This document shows positions 10,326 through 20,938 of a stretch of DNA of 64,000 nucleotides, piece by piece (the stretch's first letter is position 1; every line of letters begins with the position of its first letter). The DNA is taken from positions 25,592,057-25,656,056 of the forward strand of contig JAOANR010000002.1 in assembly GCA_030278955.1 (NCBI GenBank), in the 5' to 3' direction. The position numbers and the translations under genes were made by a program. The notes below the pieces were generated by a model. The model saw nothing but the letters and a program-made list of their open reading frames with translations, was not told where the DNA came from and did not search any database. The DNA is from Hygrophila difformis (lineage: Eukaryota > Streptophyta > Magnoliopsida > Lamiales > Acanthaceae).

Positions 10326-12157
10326 ATGACCGACCGAGGGGGTGGTTCCTCTTCGAGCACGCCAGGCGGCTCAGGGTCCAGGCGCCGCCTCAGTCGATCA
10401 GAGTTGGCAGCTGCTATCTGAGCAGCCCGGGAGGATTGGCAGCACTCGACGGCAGGTATTTCGATATAAACACCAATTAATGAACTCATGTATACGTATA
10501 TTAATTTATATTAATGTATAATTAACGTTTTTGATTTATTAAATTACAATTGGGATAGGAGCAGGGGGTAGGTGCACACAAGGGACCTGATGCCGTGCCA
10601 GAGACCCCACCTCAGCGCACTCCAGGTATAATATATATTATTTGGTGTCTTATTGAATGTTTCATAACAAAAAACTATTTTGTGGTTTGTTAGGATTGGT
10701 AGGATCTATACAGGGGGCTCCTCCTGCGCAACAGTTAGGGCCTGATAGGCTGCTGGTCCAGCCGGGGGATGATGGACTGTAAGTGGATTATGTTTTAAAT
10801 TCATTTCACATTTCCACTATATACATAGTACGTAGTTAAGTTTATTGCGTATTGAAAACTTGTGATATTTCCTTATGTCTTCTAGCATCGAGTTCACTAA
10901 CGCATTGGTGAGGAAGATCACCAATATATACCCCATGCAGTCTGACATGAATGGTATTAGCTGGGGAAAGGTCTCCCAGGAGACCAAAGACTTCTATTGG
11001 GGGGGAGTTCCAGGTAATCAGTGAGTTTTAGAAGATATTCATGTATTCATTTGCATTTGTACATATTATGAACAAACTTAACTTGCAAAAAGCAACGCGC
11101 TGGGCACCTGAGCATGCATGAGCAGTCAGGAAGGAGTGGGAGAGGAAAAATATTACCCGGTACAATCTAAGAGTTAAATAAAAGTTTTTGCTTATGTTAT
11201 ACTACAATTAATTTTCCATAACATGTTATCAGGTACAAGGATTATACTCTCGATATCAGGAGCAAGAAGAAGCCGTATCCGACAGACGAGCTGGTGGCCC
11301 AGAACTGGAGGCGTATTTGGGAGTCTGCGGCATTCAAGGAGAAGTCCAAGAGAGGGAAGCTGAACAGACGTCGGGGACAGGAGGATGCACCGGCACTCCC
11401 CACACACGCAGCGTGTTCGAAGACTTTCCGAGCCACCAAGGAGAAATTGGTATGTTGTACTTGTTTATTTAAATTACTTCAATGAGTGAATTGTTACTTA
11501 CACAAGGTAGCACTTTTAATCCTCGAAACATTGCAGTCCGCCGAGCACAACAGGCCAGTCCATTTGCATGAGCTTCACGAGCACACCCACACCAGAAGAC
11601 ATAAGAAGGACCAGTGGGTAGTAGATAGGTCACGAAGACTGCATGTAAGTATCGTAATAAATTTCAAAATTAACCTTATATATGTACTAATTTCGTTTAG
11701 TGTATTTTGTCCCTAACTTAATTTTCCACTTTAAATAAAGTATGAGTTAAATGCAGTCGCCGAGTCCCTGAGCCAGAACCCCACGATTGGGCCTGAGTTT
11801 GATCCAGATCATGTCTTCTACGACGTCGCCGATGGACACGACAGGCGCAATGCCGTATACGGCATGGGATCGATGGCCCGGTCACTTAGGCCCGGTGGCG
11901 AGGTTGCTTCCACTCCGCCACCATCTTCTTCAGACTATGTGACACAGCAGCAGTTGCAGCAGCAGTTTGATCAATTCCAGCAGACTATTCAGCAAATGGC
12001 ACAGAGGCAGTAGAGCATGGCCGAGCAGATGCAGAGGTTGTTGGGATCTAGGGGGCCTCATTCCCCTACGACGGGGACGGAGATGATGACCTTGGAGGCG
12101 GCCGGGGAGGAGATGGGCTTGGTGTACATTGACTGTGTTTGGTTATATTTGGATTAG
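10326..12157 (+). pseudogene. CACTA second gene, Transposase_24-like
   Basis: A multi-exon plus-strand gene beginning 90 bp after the TNP2 stop. Exon-like pieces with consensus donors and acceptors run about 10326-10455, 10560-10625, 10690-10781, 10886-11014, 11233-11448, 11537-11645 and 11756-12157. Recognisable text includes ISWGKVSQETKDFYWGGVP, a KKKPYPTDELVAQNW segment, HTHTRRHKKDQWVVDRSR, and a Gln-rich coiled C-terminus. This order matches the plant Ptta/En/Spm (Transposase_24) family, the DNA-binding partner of TNP2. In-frame stops occur near 10420 (TGA) and 12012 (TAG), so the copy is decayed. Exon ends are by eye and approximate. Confidence 0.7.
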
Positions 12158-12555
12158 TATCATTTGGACTTGTGTTTTTTTTTTTAGATAAGTTGTTGAC
12201 TTGTAGTTGGATTTATGATCAGTTGTATGTTAAGATGGGGATGTTGAAAGCTTGGAGTTGGTTTTTTAGATTTAGAGGTGGTTTTTTGGATAAGTTGTTG
12301 ACATTGATGTTGTCCTTTTAGATTTGGAGTTGGTTTTCATTTTGATATGTTTACCTTGTGGAATTGTGATTGTAGACTTAGACGTAATTGTTGATGTTGT
12401 TAATATGATGTGGTGGATGTTAAATGGATGATGTTTGTGGTGTATTTATTTTATGTAGTTGGATTTCTTATTGTGTTTAGGTTGCAGCAGGGGATGGCTG
12501 CCAAAACAGCCATTTCTACTGCAAAATACAGTGAGGTACCGACCGTTAGGCCGAC
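12158..12555 (+). other. CACTA 3' subterminal region, cut by element C
   Basis: GT- and T-rich non-coding sequence, with a TTTTAGAT...AAGTTGTTGAC phrase repeated near 12180 and 12280, ending in a short ACCGACCG...GGCCGAC block directly against the LTR of element C. No coding region is supported. Confidence 0.6.
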
Positions 12556-15292
12556 TGTAACACCCCGGTTTTGGTCACCCATGCCGGGACGCTACCGCCA
12601 CACTCTTTTAAACAAGACACGAACAAATCGAACTCATTTAAAAGAATACTAAGGCTTAAGTTGCATCAAGATTTAAAATACTTTAAAATCATTCAAATAA
12701 TGCCCGAAGTTTTAAAATAGAGTTAAGTCTAACATGCATAATTAAAAACAGTGCGGAAGCTAAAAACGTGGCCAAAACACGCGGCCAAAACATAGTCCAA
12801 GTCCAATGCGATATTTAACAAAATTTTAAAAAAATGCTACAAGTCTTTAAGAAGAATCCCCATCCTGCCATGCGAATGCTTACTCTGCGAAATCTGAGAA
12901 AAATAGGAATAACAACAAATCAGTACAAAAGGTATTGAGTAAGTTAATATACAACACAACGTATTTTAAAAATTTTAGAAGAGCATATAAAAAAAGGATT
13001 TTTAATTTAAAAAGGTGGATAAATAATTTATGGAATTCTTACACATGCCAAACGAATATTTTACCATTGTTCGTTATGATTGAGGACACCATATATGCCA
13101 TTTGGGACTAACACCCACAAAGACTCCAATTCATAATAAGGATCCTACGGACGTACCCTTGGGATCAACTTCTGGGACTCGTACCCACGAGGGTTGTGAA
13201 AGCAATGACCCTATACAGACCGCTCCGGAGCCCTAGATAACCCATACGGATACATCTAGGAGTATAGACTCTTACAATCATCAAAAACCATATAAACCAT
13301 ATTTTGCCATTTTGGCTACGAGAGGGGGCGGTCCAACGAGCTCTACCTAGTGCACTTACCCTCAAGAATGACAATGGGCATCCCACTCGATCACAACTCC
13401 CAAAGTTTCAAAAACTTAAAAATTTTAATTCAACCATTTTATTCATGCCATATCCAAAATCGAGTTTTAACCAACATCATAATAAAAATATATTTACAGA
13501 TTTATGGATTCAAAACGAGAGTGAAAATCGACTCGAAAAATTGCCACAAACACATAACATGGATTCCACAATTTAAGGCATGAAATCGAAACTATGCGCA
13601 GTGATCTGTTTTGTATTTAGAAATGCAGCAAACCATTTTTAAAAATTCGAAAAAGTTTACAGTAGCTAGAGAATATCAAAATGAATATTTTTTATAGAAA
13701 TAGCCATTTCGAAAATCGGACTCCTTATAAGCCAAATAAATCGATTTCAGAAAACCCTAATTTAACAATTCTAAGAGCTTCAGCGTTTTCGACCACATTG
13801 AAAAGAAAAATCCATAACTTTTCTAAGAGAGTTCCTAAAATCGTAAAAATTGTTGGGGATATTCTAGACACATTTTGAAACAAATCTCATGAAGACCTTG
13901 TTAACAAATACCAATCATAGGATGACCTAAAATGCACCACAAAACCGGACTTCATTAAAATCGAATCTGACAGCAACTATGGAACAGAATACCAGATCGA
14001 ATTTGGGGCATCAAATGAATTCTAAAAAATATGAAAATTTAAGATCTCATCTTCAAAATGTTAGGAACAATTTTCCATTAGGAAAGTTTTCTGAAAAACG
14101 ATCGGATCTAAGTCATAAATGCGATGCAACAGAAACTAGTCATGAAGAAATCATGGTGACAGATTTGCATAGTCATGGAGATGGACTCATATCTTGACTT
14201 CTACTCAACCAAAACTTCTAAAACTCAACTTGTATGATATTAAGTTACTTTTGGTCAGATTAGAATAAAAAACCTTCTCTTTGGAATCATTGGAGACGCC
14301 AACATAGCCCCAACAATCGACACTCTACCGAAAGCACCTATTTTCGATTGAATGAACAAGATCCTTAGTGTTTAAGGGATGAATCCGATTTTGAAGGCCA
14401 TGATGTCAAATAAAATCCTTACCTAACCATATATGGATGGATTGGATGGCTTGAATTCGACCAAACTCCTTGGAAGGATAAAGAACAATTCACAACTCTC
14501 CAACTGTCAAAGTTGAAATCTGAATTTTCGAATTAGGGGATGGGGGATGGTTTGTGGTTGATTTGGGATAAGTATAAGGGTTTTAAGCTTCCCAAGGGCT
14601 GCCATAATGTCCTAGGAAAGTTAAGAACAAATTACTCCAGTCAAGGCTCGAAATTGGCTCACCAACCCCCCCCCCCCCCCCCAATTAGTCCACTCATCCC
14701 ACCATGGTTCAATGCATCCTTCTATGTTCATGTATCCAACTTTGTGGAGGTTTAATACACTCAAAATTCATCCCAAGGAGTCCCAATACATCCTTAGATG
14801 TCTGAGAGTTGATTAGAGATCGATTGGAATCGCCAAGCCTCGGAAAATGGAGCAAAAATGCTTGAAACACATTGGTTCGCCGCCCCCTGCAGGGCGGCGC
14901 GCCACCACGCGTCCACCTTTTTTTTTTTTTTACTATTATGATTTTTATTTTAAAAATCATAATGTAGGAATTATCCGGGTTAATTGGGATAATTCGATAA
15001 ACTTATCCCGAGTCGCGATCGTCCGAACATATTTAATTCCACTCTCGGAATTATTTTGGTTTTTTTTAATCATTAAATCCAATTCTTTAATTTTTTTTTG
15101 GATTTAAATTCTCGATGTCAATTTCTCGGGTATTACAGTCTACCCTCCTTAGAAATGAACTTCGTCCCCGAAGTTGGGTCGCACTCGGAAAGGAAAACCA
15201 ATGTAGACAAGAAATTGGCACGCATGGAAATATTGTGGCTCGAACATTAAATTCTTACCTCGGCGCGTGATGACTCTCTGCGGGGTATCACA
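12556..15292 (-). repeat. 3' LTR of element C
   Basis: On the minus strand it starts TGTGATACCCCG (15292) and ends CCGGGGTGTTACA (12556), 2,737 bp. A second border-like motif, GGAGGGTAGACTGTAATACC, begins near 15151, about 150 bp inside. A C18-like homopolymer tract lies near 14667-14682. ORFs inside are chance. Confidence 0.88.
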
Positions 15293-15305
15293 TCTTCTCC
15301 CCCTT
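15293..15305 (-). other. Polypurine tract of element C
   Basis: On the minus strand AAGGGGGAGAAGA abuts the LTR start TGTGATACCCC. Confidence 0.85.
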
Positions 15306-15366
15306 AGGACTGCAGTTATGTCCCCATAACTGCTCACGAGTCGCTTTGGAAAAGGTTGGGATATCT

Positions 15367-15906
15367 CTACTTCATGTCTGATTCCAACTCCCATGTCGCT
15401 TCTTCCGTGCCATGATTGGACCATAGAACTTTAACCATTTTCACGGTCTTGTTCCTTGTAATCCTTTTTTTGACATCAAGTATCTCAATCGGATATTCCA
15501 CATATGTCAGGTCGTCGTCCAATACGTGAGTTGGATCGTGTACATATTTCTTTAATTGAGAAACATGAAACACGTTGTGGACACGCGACAATTCCGGTGG
15601 AAGAGCCAATCGGTATGCTAAGGTACCCACACGGTCTAAAATCTCGTAGGGACCAATATAGCGAGGACTCAACTTTCCTCGTTTGCCAAAACACATCACC
15701 CCCTTCATTGGTGATACTTTTAGCATAACATTGTCTCCCACTTGAAACTCCAACTCTTGCCATCTCGTGTGGGCGTAGCTCTTTTGCTGGTCTTGTGCGG
15801 CCTTCATCTTTTGTTGGACCACCTTGATTTGTCTGCTTATGTCCTCAATGAGCTGAGGTCCTACAACCACGGAACTATCATCCTTAACCCAGCATAACGG
15901 ACTGCG
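15367..15906 (-). pseudogene. Element C integrase C-terminus: GPY/F module and chromodomain-like tail
   Basis: Continues the integrase frame after a stop at the YGHK* junction (TGA near 15907). It has the basic stretch GKRGKLSPRYIGPYEIL (GPY/F module), VHNVFHVSQLKKYVHDP, and a C-terminal segment with VKVLWSNHGTEEATWELE, the chromodomain-like fold that in chromoviruses helps target integration to chromatin. A TAG follows DMK near 15367, before what looks like the original RYPNLF ending. The module is complete, but the surrounding reading frame is broken. Confidence 0.88.
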
Positions 15907-16584
15907 TCACTTGTGTCCGTAGAGAGCTTCGAACGGCGCCATGCCAATGCTAGCGTGGTAACTGTTGTTATACAAGAACGCAATTAGTGGTAAGTGGTTT
16001 TCCCAGCTTCCCTTGAATTCAAGTATACACGCTCTTAGCATGTCTTTGAGCGTTTGAATGGTCCGCTCGGTCTGACCGTCAGTCATCGGATGAAAAGCTG
16101 TGCTCATCCTGATTTGGGTTCCCAAGGCTTCTTGCAATTTGGTCCAGAAATTTGAGACAAATCTACTGTCTCGATCGGAAATGATATCGTGTGGCACTCC
16201 ATGCCTTCGGACCACATTATCAATATACGCTTTAGCCAATTGATCCATAGACCAATTGTCCTTCATTGGTATAAAGATAGCGGTCTTCGTCAACCGATCA
16301 ACTATCACCCAAATTTTGTTCATTTCTCGGGGAGATCTTGGCAATCCCGAAACAAAGTCCGTTGAAATGCTATCCCATTTCTGGTTTGGGATTTTCAATG
16401 GTTTTACCAATCCTAATGGCTTTTGCCGTATGGCCTTCACTTTCTGGCAGGTTAGGCATTTAGCCACAAAGTCGGCAACATCCTTCTTCATTCGCGGCCA
16501 CCAGTAGATTTTCTTCAGATCCTTATACAGCTTATCACCTCCCAGGTGCACTGAATAAGGTGTGCTGTGGCCTTCCTCCATCAA
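15907..16584 (-). pseudogene. Element C integrase core
   Basis: A 225-codon open frame with the N-terminal zinc finger (H...H at the start, then CLTC) and [15 protein letters not shown], followed by the catalytic core: D in [10 protein letters not shown] in [12 protein letters not shown], and E in [15 protein letters not shown] with D-D-35-E-like spacing. The three acidic residues are present. It would insert element DNA into the genome. The frame starts mid-domain because stops upstream separate it from RNase H, and it ends at a TGA before the C-terminal module. Confidence 0.88.
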
Positions 16585-16679
16585 GTTCTGCTTCAGTTCC
16601 TCGCACTTGTGAGGAACACACCATCTTCCTTTGAAGCGGATACTTCAGTCATCGTGGATCGTGAATCCTACGGCTTACC

Positions 16680-17253
16680 TTATCCAATTTTCTCCTTGAT
16701 CCTCTGAAGGTTCTTGTTGTCTGGTTGAGCTGCTCGAATCTCGTCGAATACTGTAGGTTCAATTGCTATGGCATTCACCATTTCTACCACGGTTCTATAG
16801 TGGACTAGTTCAGTATCCAACTTCACCAAGTCCATGTATAGTCCCGAAGGTAAAATGAGAGTGTTTGCCGTATGTCGCATTTCCCGACTTAATGCGTTCG
16901 CAATGACGTTCGCCTTTCCCCCATGGTAGGCTATGTCTAGATCGTAGTCTTTGATCAACTCAAGCCATCTCCTCTGCCTCATATTTAACTCCTTCTGAGT
17001 AAATATGTACTTGAGGCTTTTATGGTCTGAACATCTGACATGTTCGTCCATATAGGTAGTGTCGCCAAATCTTGAGAGCGAACACGACCGCTGCCAATTC
17101 CAAATCGTGGGTTGGATAATTCTCTTCATGCGGCTTGAGTTGTCGCAATGCGTAAGCAATCACCCTTTGGTTTTGCATAAGCACGCAACCAAGTCCTTCC
17201 TTTGAAGCGTCGCTATACACTTCAAAATCTTCCGTCTCCGATGGTAGTGCCAA
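16680..17253 (-). pseudogene. Element C RNase H
   Basis: Two overlapping minus-strand frames. The first (17253-17020) has the first catalytic Asp in [14 protein letters not shown], then [19 protein letters not shown] with the Glu; the second (from about 17060 to 16680) has the third Asp in [11 protein letters not shown] and the C-terminal helix. A frameshift lies near 17050. In the closing ANALSRE motif the usual ADALSR Asp is Asn (GAC to AAC near 16893), which would remove the fourth catalytic acid. It would degrade the RNA strand during reverse transcription if intact. Confidence 0.85.
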
Positions 17254-17305
17254 GACCGGTGCTGTTGTGAGTCTTTTCTTGAGCTCTTGAAATGACGTCT
17301 CACAT

Positions 17306-18160
17306 TCAGCATACCATTCGAACTTTAACCCCTTCTTCAGAAATTGGGGTGGTCATTGGTCTTGCAATTTTGGAAAAATCTTTTACAAATCTTCTATAGT
17401 ATCCGGCCAGTCCAAGGAAACTTCTTATTTCTGTCTGGCTTGTTGGTGCTGGCCAGTCAGTCACTGCAGATATCTTTGCCGGATCAACCGACACTCCTTT
17501 AGCCGATACTATATGTCCCAAAAGTGTGACTTCTTTCATCCAGAATTCGCATTTTGACAGCTTTGCATACAATTGGTTCTTTCTTAAAATCTCAAGTACT
17601 TGATGCAAATGTCTTGCATGCTCCTCCTCATCCCTTGAGTAAGCTAGAATGTCATCGATGAATACGACGAAACAAGAGTCTAGAAACTCTCAGAATACAC
17701 TATTCATGAGGTTCATGAATACCGCGGGAGCGTTTGTCAGACCAAAGGACATTACGATGAATCCGTAGTGCCCATATCTTGTCCGAAATGCGGTCTTTGG
17801 TATGTCCTTCTCGGTGATACTCAACTGATGGTACCCCGATCTTAGGTCAACTTTTGAAAATACCGACGCTCCTTTCAGTTGGTCGAAGAGATCTTCGATC
17901 CTAGGTAGTGGGTATTTGTTCTTGATTGTCACTTGGTTAAGATCTCTATAGTCAATACACAATCGGAGTCCACCGTCTTTCTTCTTGACGAACAGGATTG
18001 GTGCTCCCCATGGCGATGTGCTTGGTCGAATGTAACCTTTTGATAATAACTCCTCGAGTTGTTCTTTCAGCTCCTTCATCTCCGCAGGTGCCATGCGATA
18101 TGGCGCCTTCAATACCGGCTCGATCCCGGGTACTAGGCCAATTGTGAATTTAACTCTCAT
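17306..18160 (-). pseudogene. Element C reverse transcriptase
   Basis: The frame 18160-17690 carries fingers and palm motifs: [37 protein letters not shown] and [16 protein letters not shown] after MNSVF near 17690 interrupts the frame just before the catalytic FIDDILAYS motif (near 17655-17680, normally YVDD/FIDD). The remaining connection part, with [17 protein letters not shown] and [20 protein letters not shown], is open at 17608-17306. It therefore has all RT motifs but cannot be translated as one piece. Confidence 0.88.
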
Positions 18161-18761
18161 TCAGGTGGCATTCCTGGGATATATTCCGGGAAAACGTCGG
18201 GATATTCATTTACGACTGGGATTCGGTCTATCTTGCTTCCCTCGTCTTCAGGGTTATATACGTAGCATGCGTACAATTGATATCCCTTTTGCATGAAGTT
18301 GCAAAACTTTAGGGCGTTTACCACCTTGGCATTCCTCTTTTGAGGCTGCATGTAGTAGATGACCTTCTTTCCTTGGCTCTTGGTCATGGTACGTTTTGTT
18401 TTTGGCACTCAATGACAGCCTTGTATTGAGTCAACCAATCCATACCCAAGATGATATCAAAATCCCTAAGGTCAAACTCTATAAGATTCGCGAAGAATAC
18501 GGTGTTTTTAATTACTATCGAGATCCCGTCGTATCGTTTAGAGCACGATACCACCTTACCCGACGGTAATTGGATTCCTAAGTTAATTCTCTTAGGTTCT
18601 GGTAGATCAAACGCAACAAAAATTCTCGTAGAAATTAGAGAGCAACTTGCGCCCGAATCGAACAAAACCCTGACAGGTACACTTAAAGCAGTGAACGTAC
18701 ATGCGATCACCTCGCCTTGAGTGGCCAGGTCCGCTTGATTGATGACGTTCAAATGTCCCAC
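18160..18761 (-). pseudogene. Element C aspartic protease and linker
   Basis: The frame 18761-18384 starts MGHLNVINQADLATQGEV, reaches the active-site motif FDSGASCSLIS (DSGA, near residue 36) and continues to IILGMDWLTQYKAVIECQK, the conserved C-terminal half of retropepsins of this group. A second frame (18408-18157) carries the protease-RT linker ending in [16 protein letters not shown]. The protease would process the Gag-Pol polyprotein; the two frames are separated by a small frameshift near 18390. Confidence 0.87.
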
Positions 18762-19945
18762 TGCTCCGCCTTGCTTCCCCTGCTGATTGCGATTCTGGGG
18801 TGGCCTTTGTGCTTGCTGGAACCTTTGACCTTGGTTGTTCTGCTGGTCGGTTTCCCTGAGGACGGTTTAGCAAATCCAGCCTCTTCTCGATTCGGTCCTC
18901 TTGTGTCCAGCATTCTTTTTTCATGTGGCCTTCCCTGCCACATCTGAAGCAATGTCCAGGTTTTGGACACTCACGCACTATATGCGGGAGATTGCACTGC
19001 GGGCAACGAGGTATGAACACGCCGTGATTCTCAGGCATCCGATTTCCATTACCACCCTGGTTGAAACCTTTGTTCTTAGTCCTCCTCTATCTTTCATTCC
19101 TCGCTTGGTCATTCCCCTTCCTGAAGATGTTACCATTGTTGTTGCTCCTATTTCTCTTATCAAAATGATTCAAGCCCTTGCTCGACTCCCCATGATCCTT
19201 GCGCTTCAACTGTTGCACACGAGCGATCGGCATCGCTCGATCATAGATGGCCTGCAGAATCGTATATTGTCCTCCCACCAGTATTTCCCTGATACTAAGA
19301 TTTAGCCCCATCTCGAACTTCTGGGCCTTGTTGGAGTCAGTTGGCACGAGTCTCGGAGCAAAGCGAACTATCTCCTTGAACTTCGCATAGTACTCCTGTA
19401 CAGTTTGTGCACCTTGTCGGAGATTGATGAATTCCTCGTATTTCGCAGCCTTCATGCTCAGTGGGTAAAACCTCTCCCTCAGGATCTCCTTAAACTCCTC
19501 CCAGAAATAGGCGTGCTCACCTTCGGCCAAAACCTCCTTCATGGTTCTGCCACCACTCGTCCGCCTCTCCACTTAGGTAGTAGGTCGCCACACCGACCTT
19601 CTCGTTTTCCGGACATCTGACCGCGTTCATGAGTTTGTTAAATGTCCTGATCCAGTCTTCAAGCTTCGCTGGATCCTCCTAACCTTCATAGTGAGGCGGC
19701 TGGTAAGGGTTTACCATTGCCAAGTAGTTGATACGGGCTGCCGGCGGAGGTACCGCCTCTTGGGCCCTATTCACCTCGGCATTACCTAAGGCGATGAGGA
19801 CTTGCTCGACTGTCCTTAGTCGCTCATCCATGGCATTGGGAGCAGGGTTTGCTTGCCCTACTGGGTTAGGCGGATTCACCCCTACAGGTATGTTAGCATC
19901 CTCAGTATTCGGAATCTCCCTCCTCGGTCGTCCTCTTGGCGGCAT
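18762..19945 (-). pseudogene. Element C gag
   Basis: The likely start is the ATG at 19945 (MPPRGRPRREI), equivalent to the start of B and G. The N-terminus has ERLRTVEQVLIALGNAEV, then stops at TAG near 19679 (HYEG*EDP; CAA in G). A further frame (19572-19087) holds the capsid-like segment with LRERFYPLSMKAAKYEEF and FEMGLNLSIREIL. The C-terminal frame (19038 onward) has two intact knuckles: CPQCNLPHIVREC (C-x2-C-x3-H-x4-C) and CFRCGREGHMKKEC (C-x2-C-x4-H-x4-C). Stops and frameshifts near 19679, 19570 and 19060 make it non-functional. Confidence 0.85.
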
Positions 19946-20120
19946 TCTGTTAATCAAGTACGCAATTTTAAGATTCGAATTCTAAGGTAGGTTAGCAGTC
20001 AAGTTAGAAAGTGATTAGAATCCGACCTCAAGCTCTATGTGTAAAAGGACATCGATGAGAAAATAAATACTTAGATTTCATTCGATAAATGGATTTTTTT
20101 ATTAACATAGGGATAGCTAC

Positions 20121-20187
20121 ATCAAAATGTGGTAAAAAGATACTAATACGCAAAATGTGGTACTAAGATAATAAGCAATATGTGGTC
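20121..20187 (-). repeat. Triple ACCACATTTTG motif upstream of gag (element C)
   Basis: On the minus strand three copies of ACCACATTTTG or a one-base variant, spaced about 25-30 bp, lie between the leader ORF stop and the gag start. G has the same three-copy arrangement at 55711-55787. Conservation between a minus and a plus element suggests a real leader motif; its role is unknown. Confidence 0.65.
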
Positions 20188-20214
20188 CATCAAACAAAAT
20201 TAGAATGTCATAAT

Positions 20215-20676
20215 CTAGAGCAGATAGTCAGGCGAGTAGCCGAGCATCCTACGATTGGCCTTGATCTCCTCGTCAATGTCGAGGGGCACTGGAGGGTGCT
20301 CCACTACCTCCTCGGGATCCTCCTCCTCGATGTCAACAAGCTCCTGAGGATCCTCTTCCTCTTTCTCCTCCTCCATCTCCGGTTCAGGATTGAGCTGGTT
20401 CTGAAGCCCAATCACAACCTCCTCAAGGGCGAAAACCCTACCCTGAAGCATATGAACATGATGTTGGAGAACGTCGAACTGGGTCTCCAGTGTGGTTTGG
20501 CGACCTATAGTTTCCTCTTTCTCTCGTGTCAACTGTGTTACCTTCCTTTCCAACTCCCTAATACGGTTCCTATTGTCAGCAACATCACTACGAGTATGGC
20601 GTAACTTGTGGGTAATGTCGGACATAGAACAGAGTAGGCGCATGATCGTATCATCCAATCGTGGGTCAACCATCAT
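20215..20676 (-). CDS. Leader coiled-coil ORF of element C
   Basis: An uninterrupted 153-codon ORF in the sense of the element, starting about 245 bp after the primer binding site and ending about 270 bp before gag. Residues 20-95 are a strong heptad-like coiled coil (RIRELERKVTQLTREKEET and similar); residues 98-125 are almost all Glu/Asp/Pro; the C-terminus ends MLGYSPDYLL. I recognise no retroelement domain. It is intact while the gag-pol downstream is full of stops. F has a similar arrangement (48600-49122): short N-terminus, coiled coil, Pro/acid tail. Extra ORFs upstream of gag are known in Ogre/Tat elements; I do not know of one for this chromovirus group. The alternative start is the second Met. 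Confidence 0.65.
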   Translation of the reverse strand: MMVDPRLDDTIMRLLCSMSDITHKLRHTRSDVADNRNRIRELERKVTQLTREKEETIGRQTTLETQFDVLQHHVHMLQGRVFALEEVVIGLQNQLNPEPEMEEEKEEEDPQELVDIEEEDPEEVVEHPPVPLDIDEEIKANRRMLGYSPDYLL

Positions 20677-20921
20677 ATAGATTTTTCATATTAAGAATTT
20701 GCACATTTAAAAATAAGGTGTATTAATGCACATGCATTTCCCCCCAAAAATTTTTATATAATAATTTGAGACTTGTCAAAATTTAAGAATATATTTTCCA
20801 TGGGTTTTAAATTCAAAATCCTTTTTCCATGGAAATAATTATTAAAAATGTTTAAAAATAATATTTAATATTTTGGGCCTCTATATTGGGCTGAAAATAA
20901 TAGCCTTAGAAAAAAAAATTT

Positions 20922-20936
20922 CGGGCTTGATACCAC
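20922..20936 (-). other. Primer binding site of element C
   Basis: The minus strand reads GTGGTATCAAGCCCG just inside the 5' LTR end; TGGTATCA matches the initiator-Met tRNA type, with drift after it. Confidence 0.75.
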
Positions 20937-20938
20937 TT

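Larger units (their letters stand above)
7842..12555 (+). mobile_element. CACTA (En/Spm) transposon, left part, cut by element C
   Basis: It begins with CACAACAAGAAAATC, the plant CACTA terminal repeat with a change in the fourth and fifth bases, followed by GC-rich subterminal repeats. It holds remnants of both usual genes: the C-terminal part of a TNP2-type transposase, and a Transposase_24-type protein. Subterminal text (ACCGACCGTTAGGCCGAC) reappears at 12538-12555, exactly where element C is inserted, so the right terminus lies on the far side of C or has been lost. The main transposase domain is missing, so this is a non-autonomous deletion derivative. Confidence 0.85.

Noticed and set aside
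18451..19305. Plus-strand ORFs opposite gag and protease of element C
   Set aside because: Antisense shadows; no independent domain.
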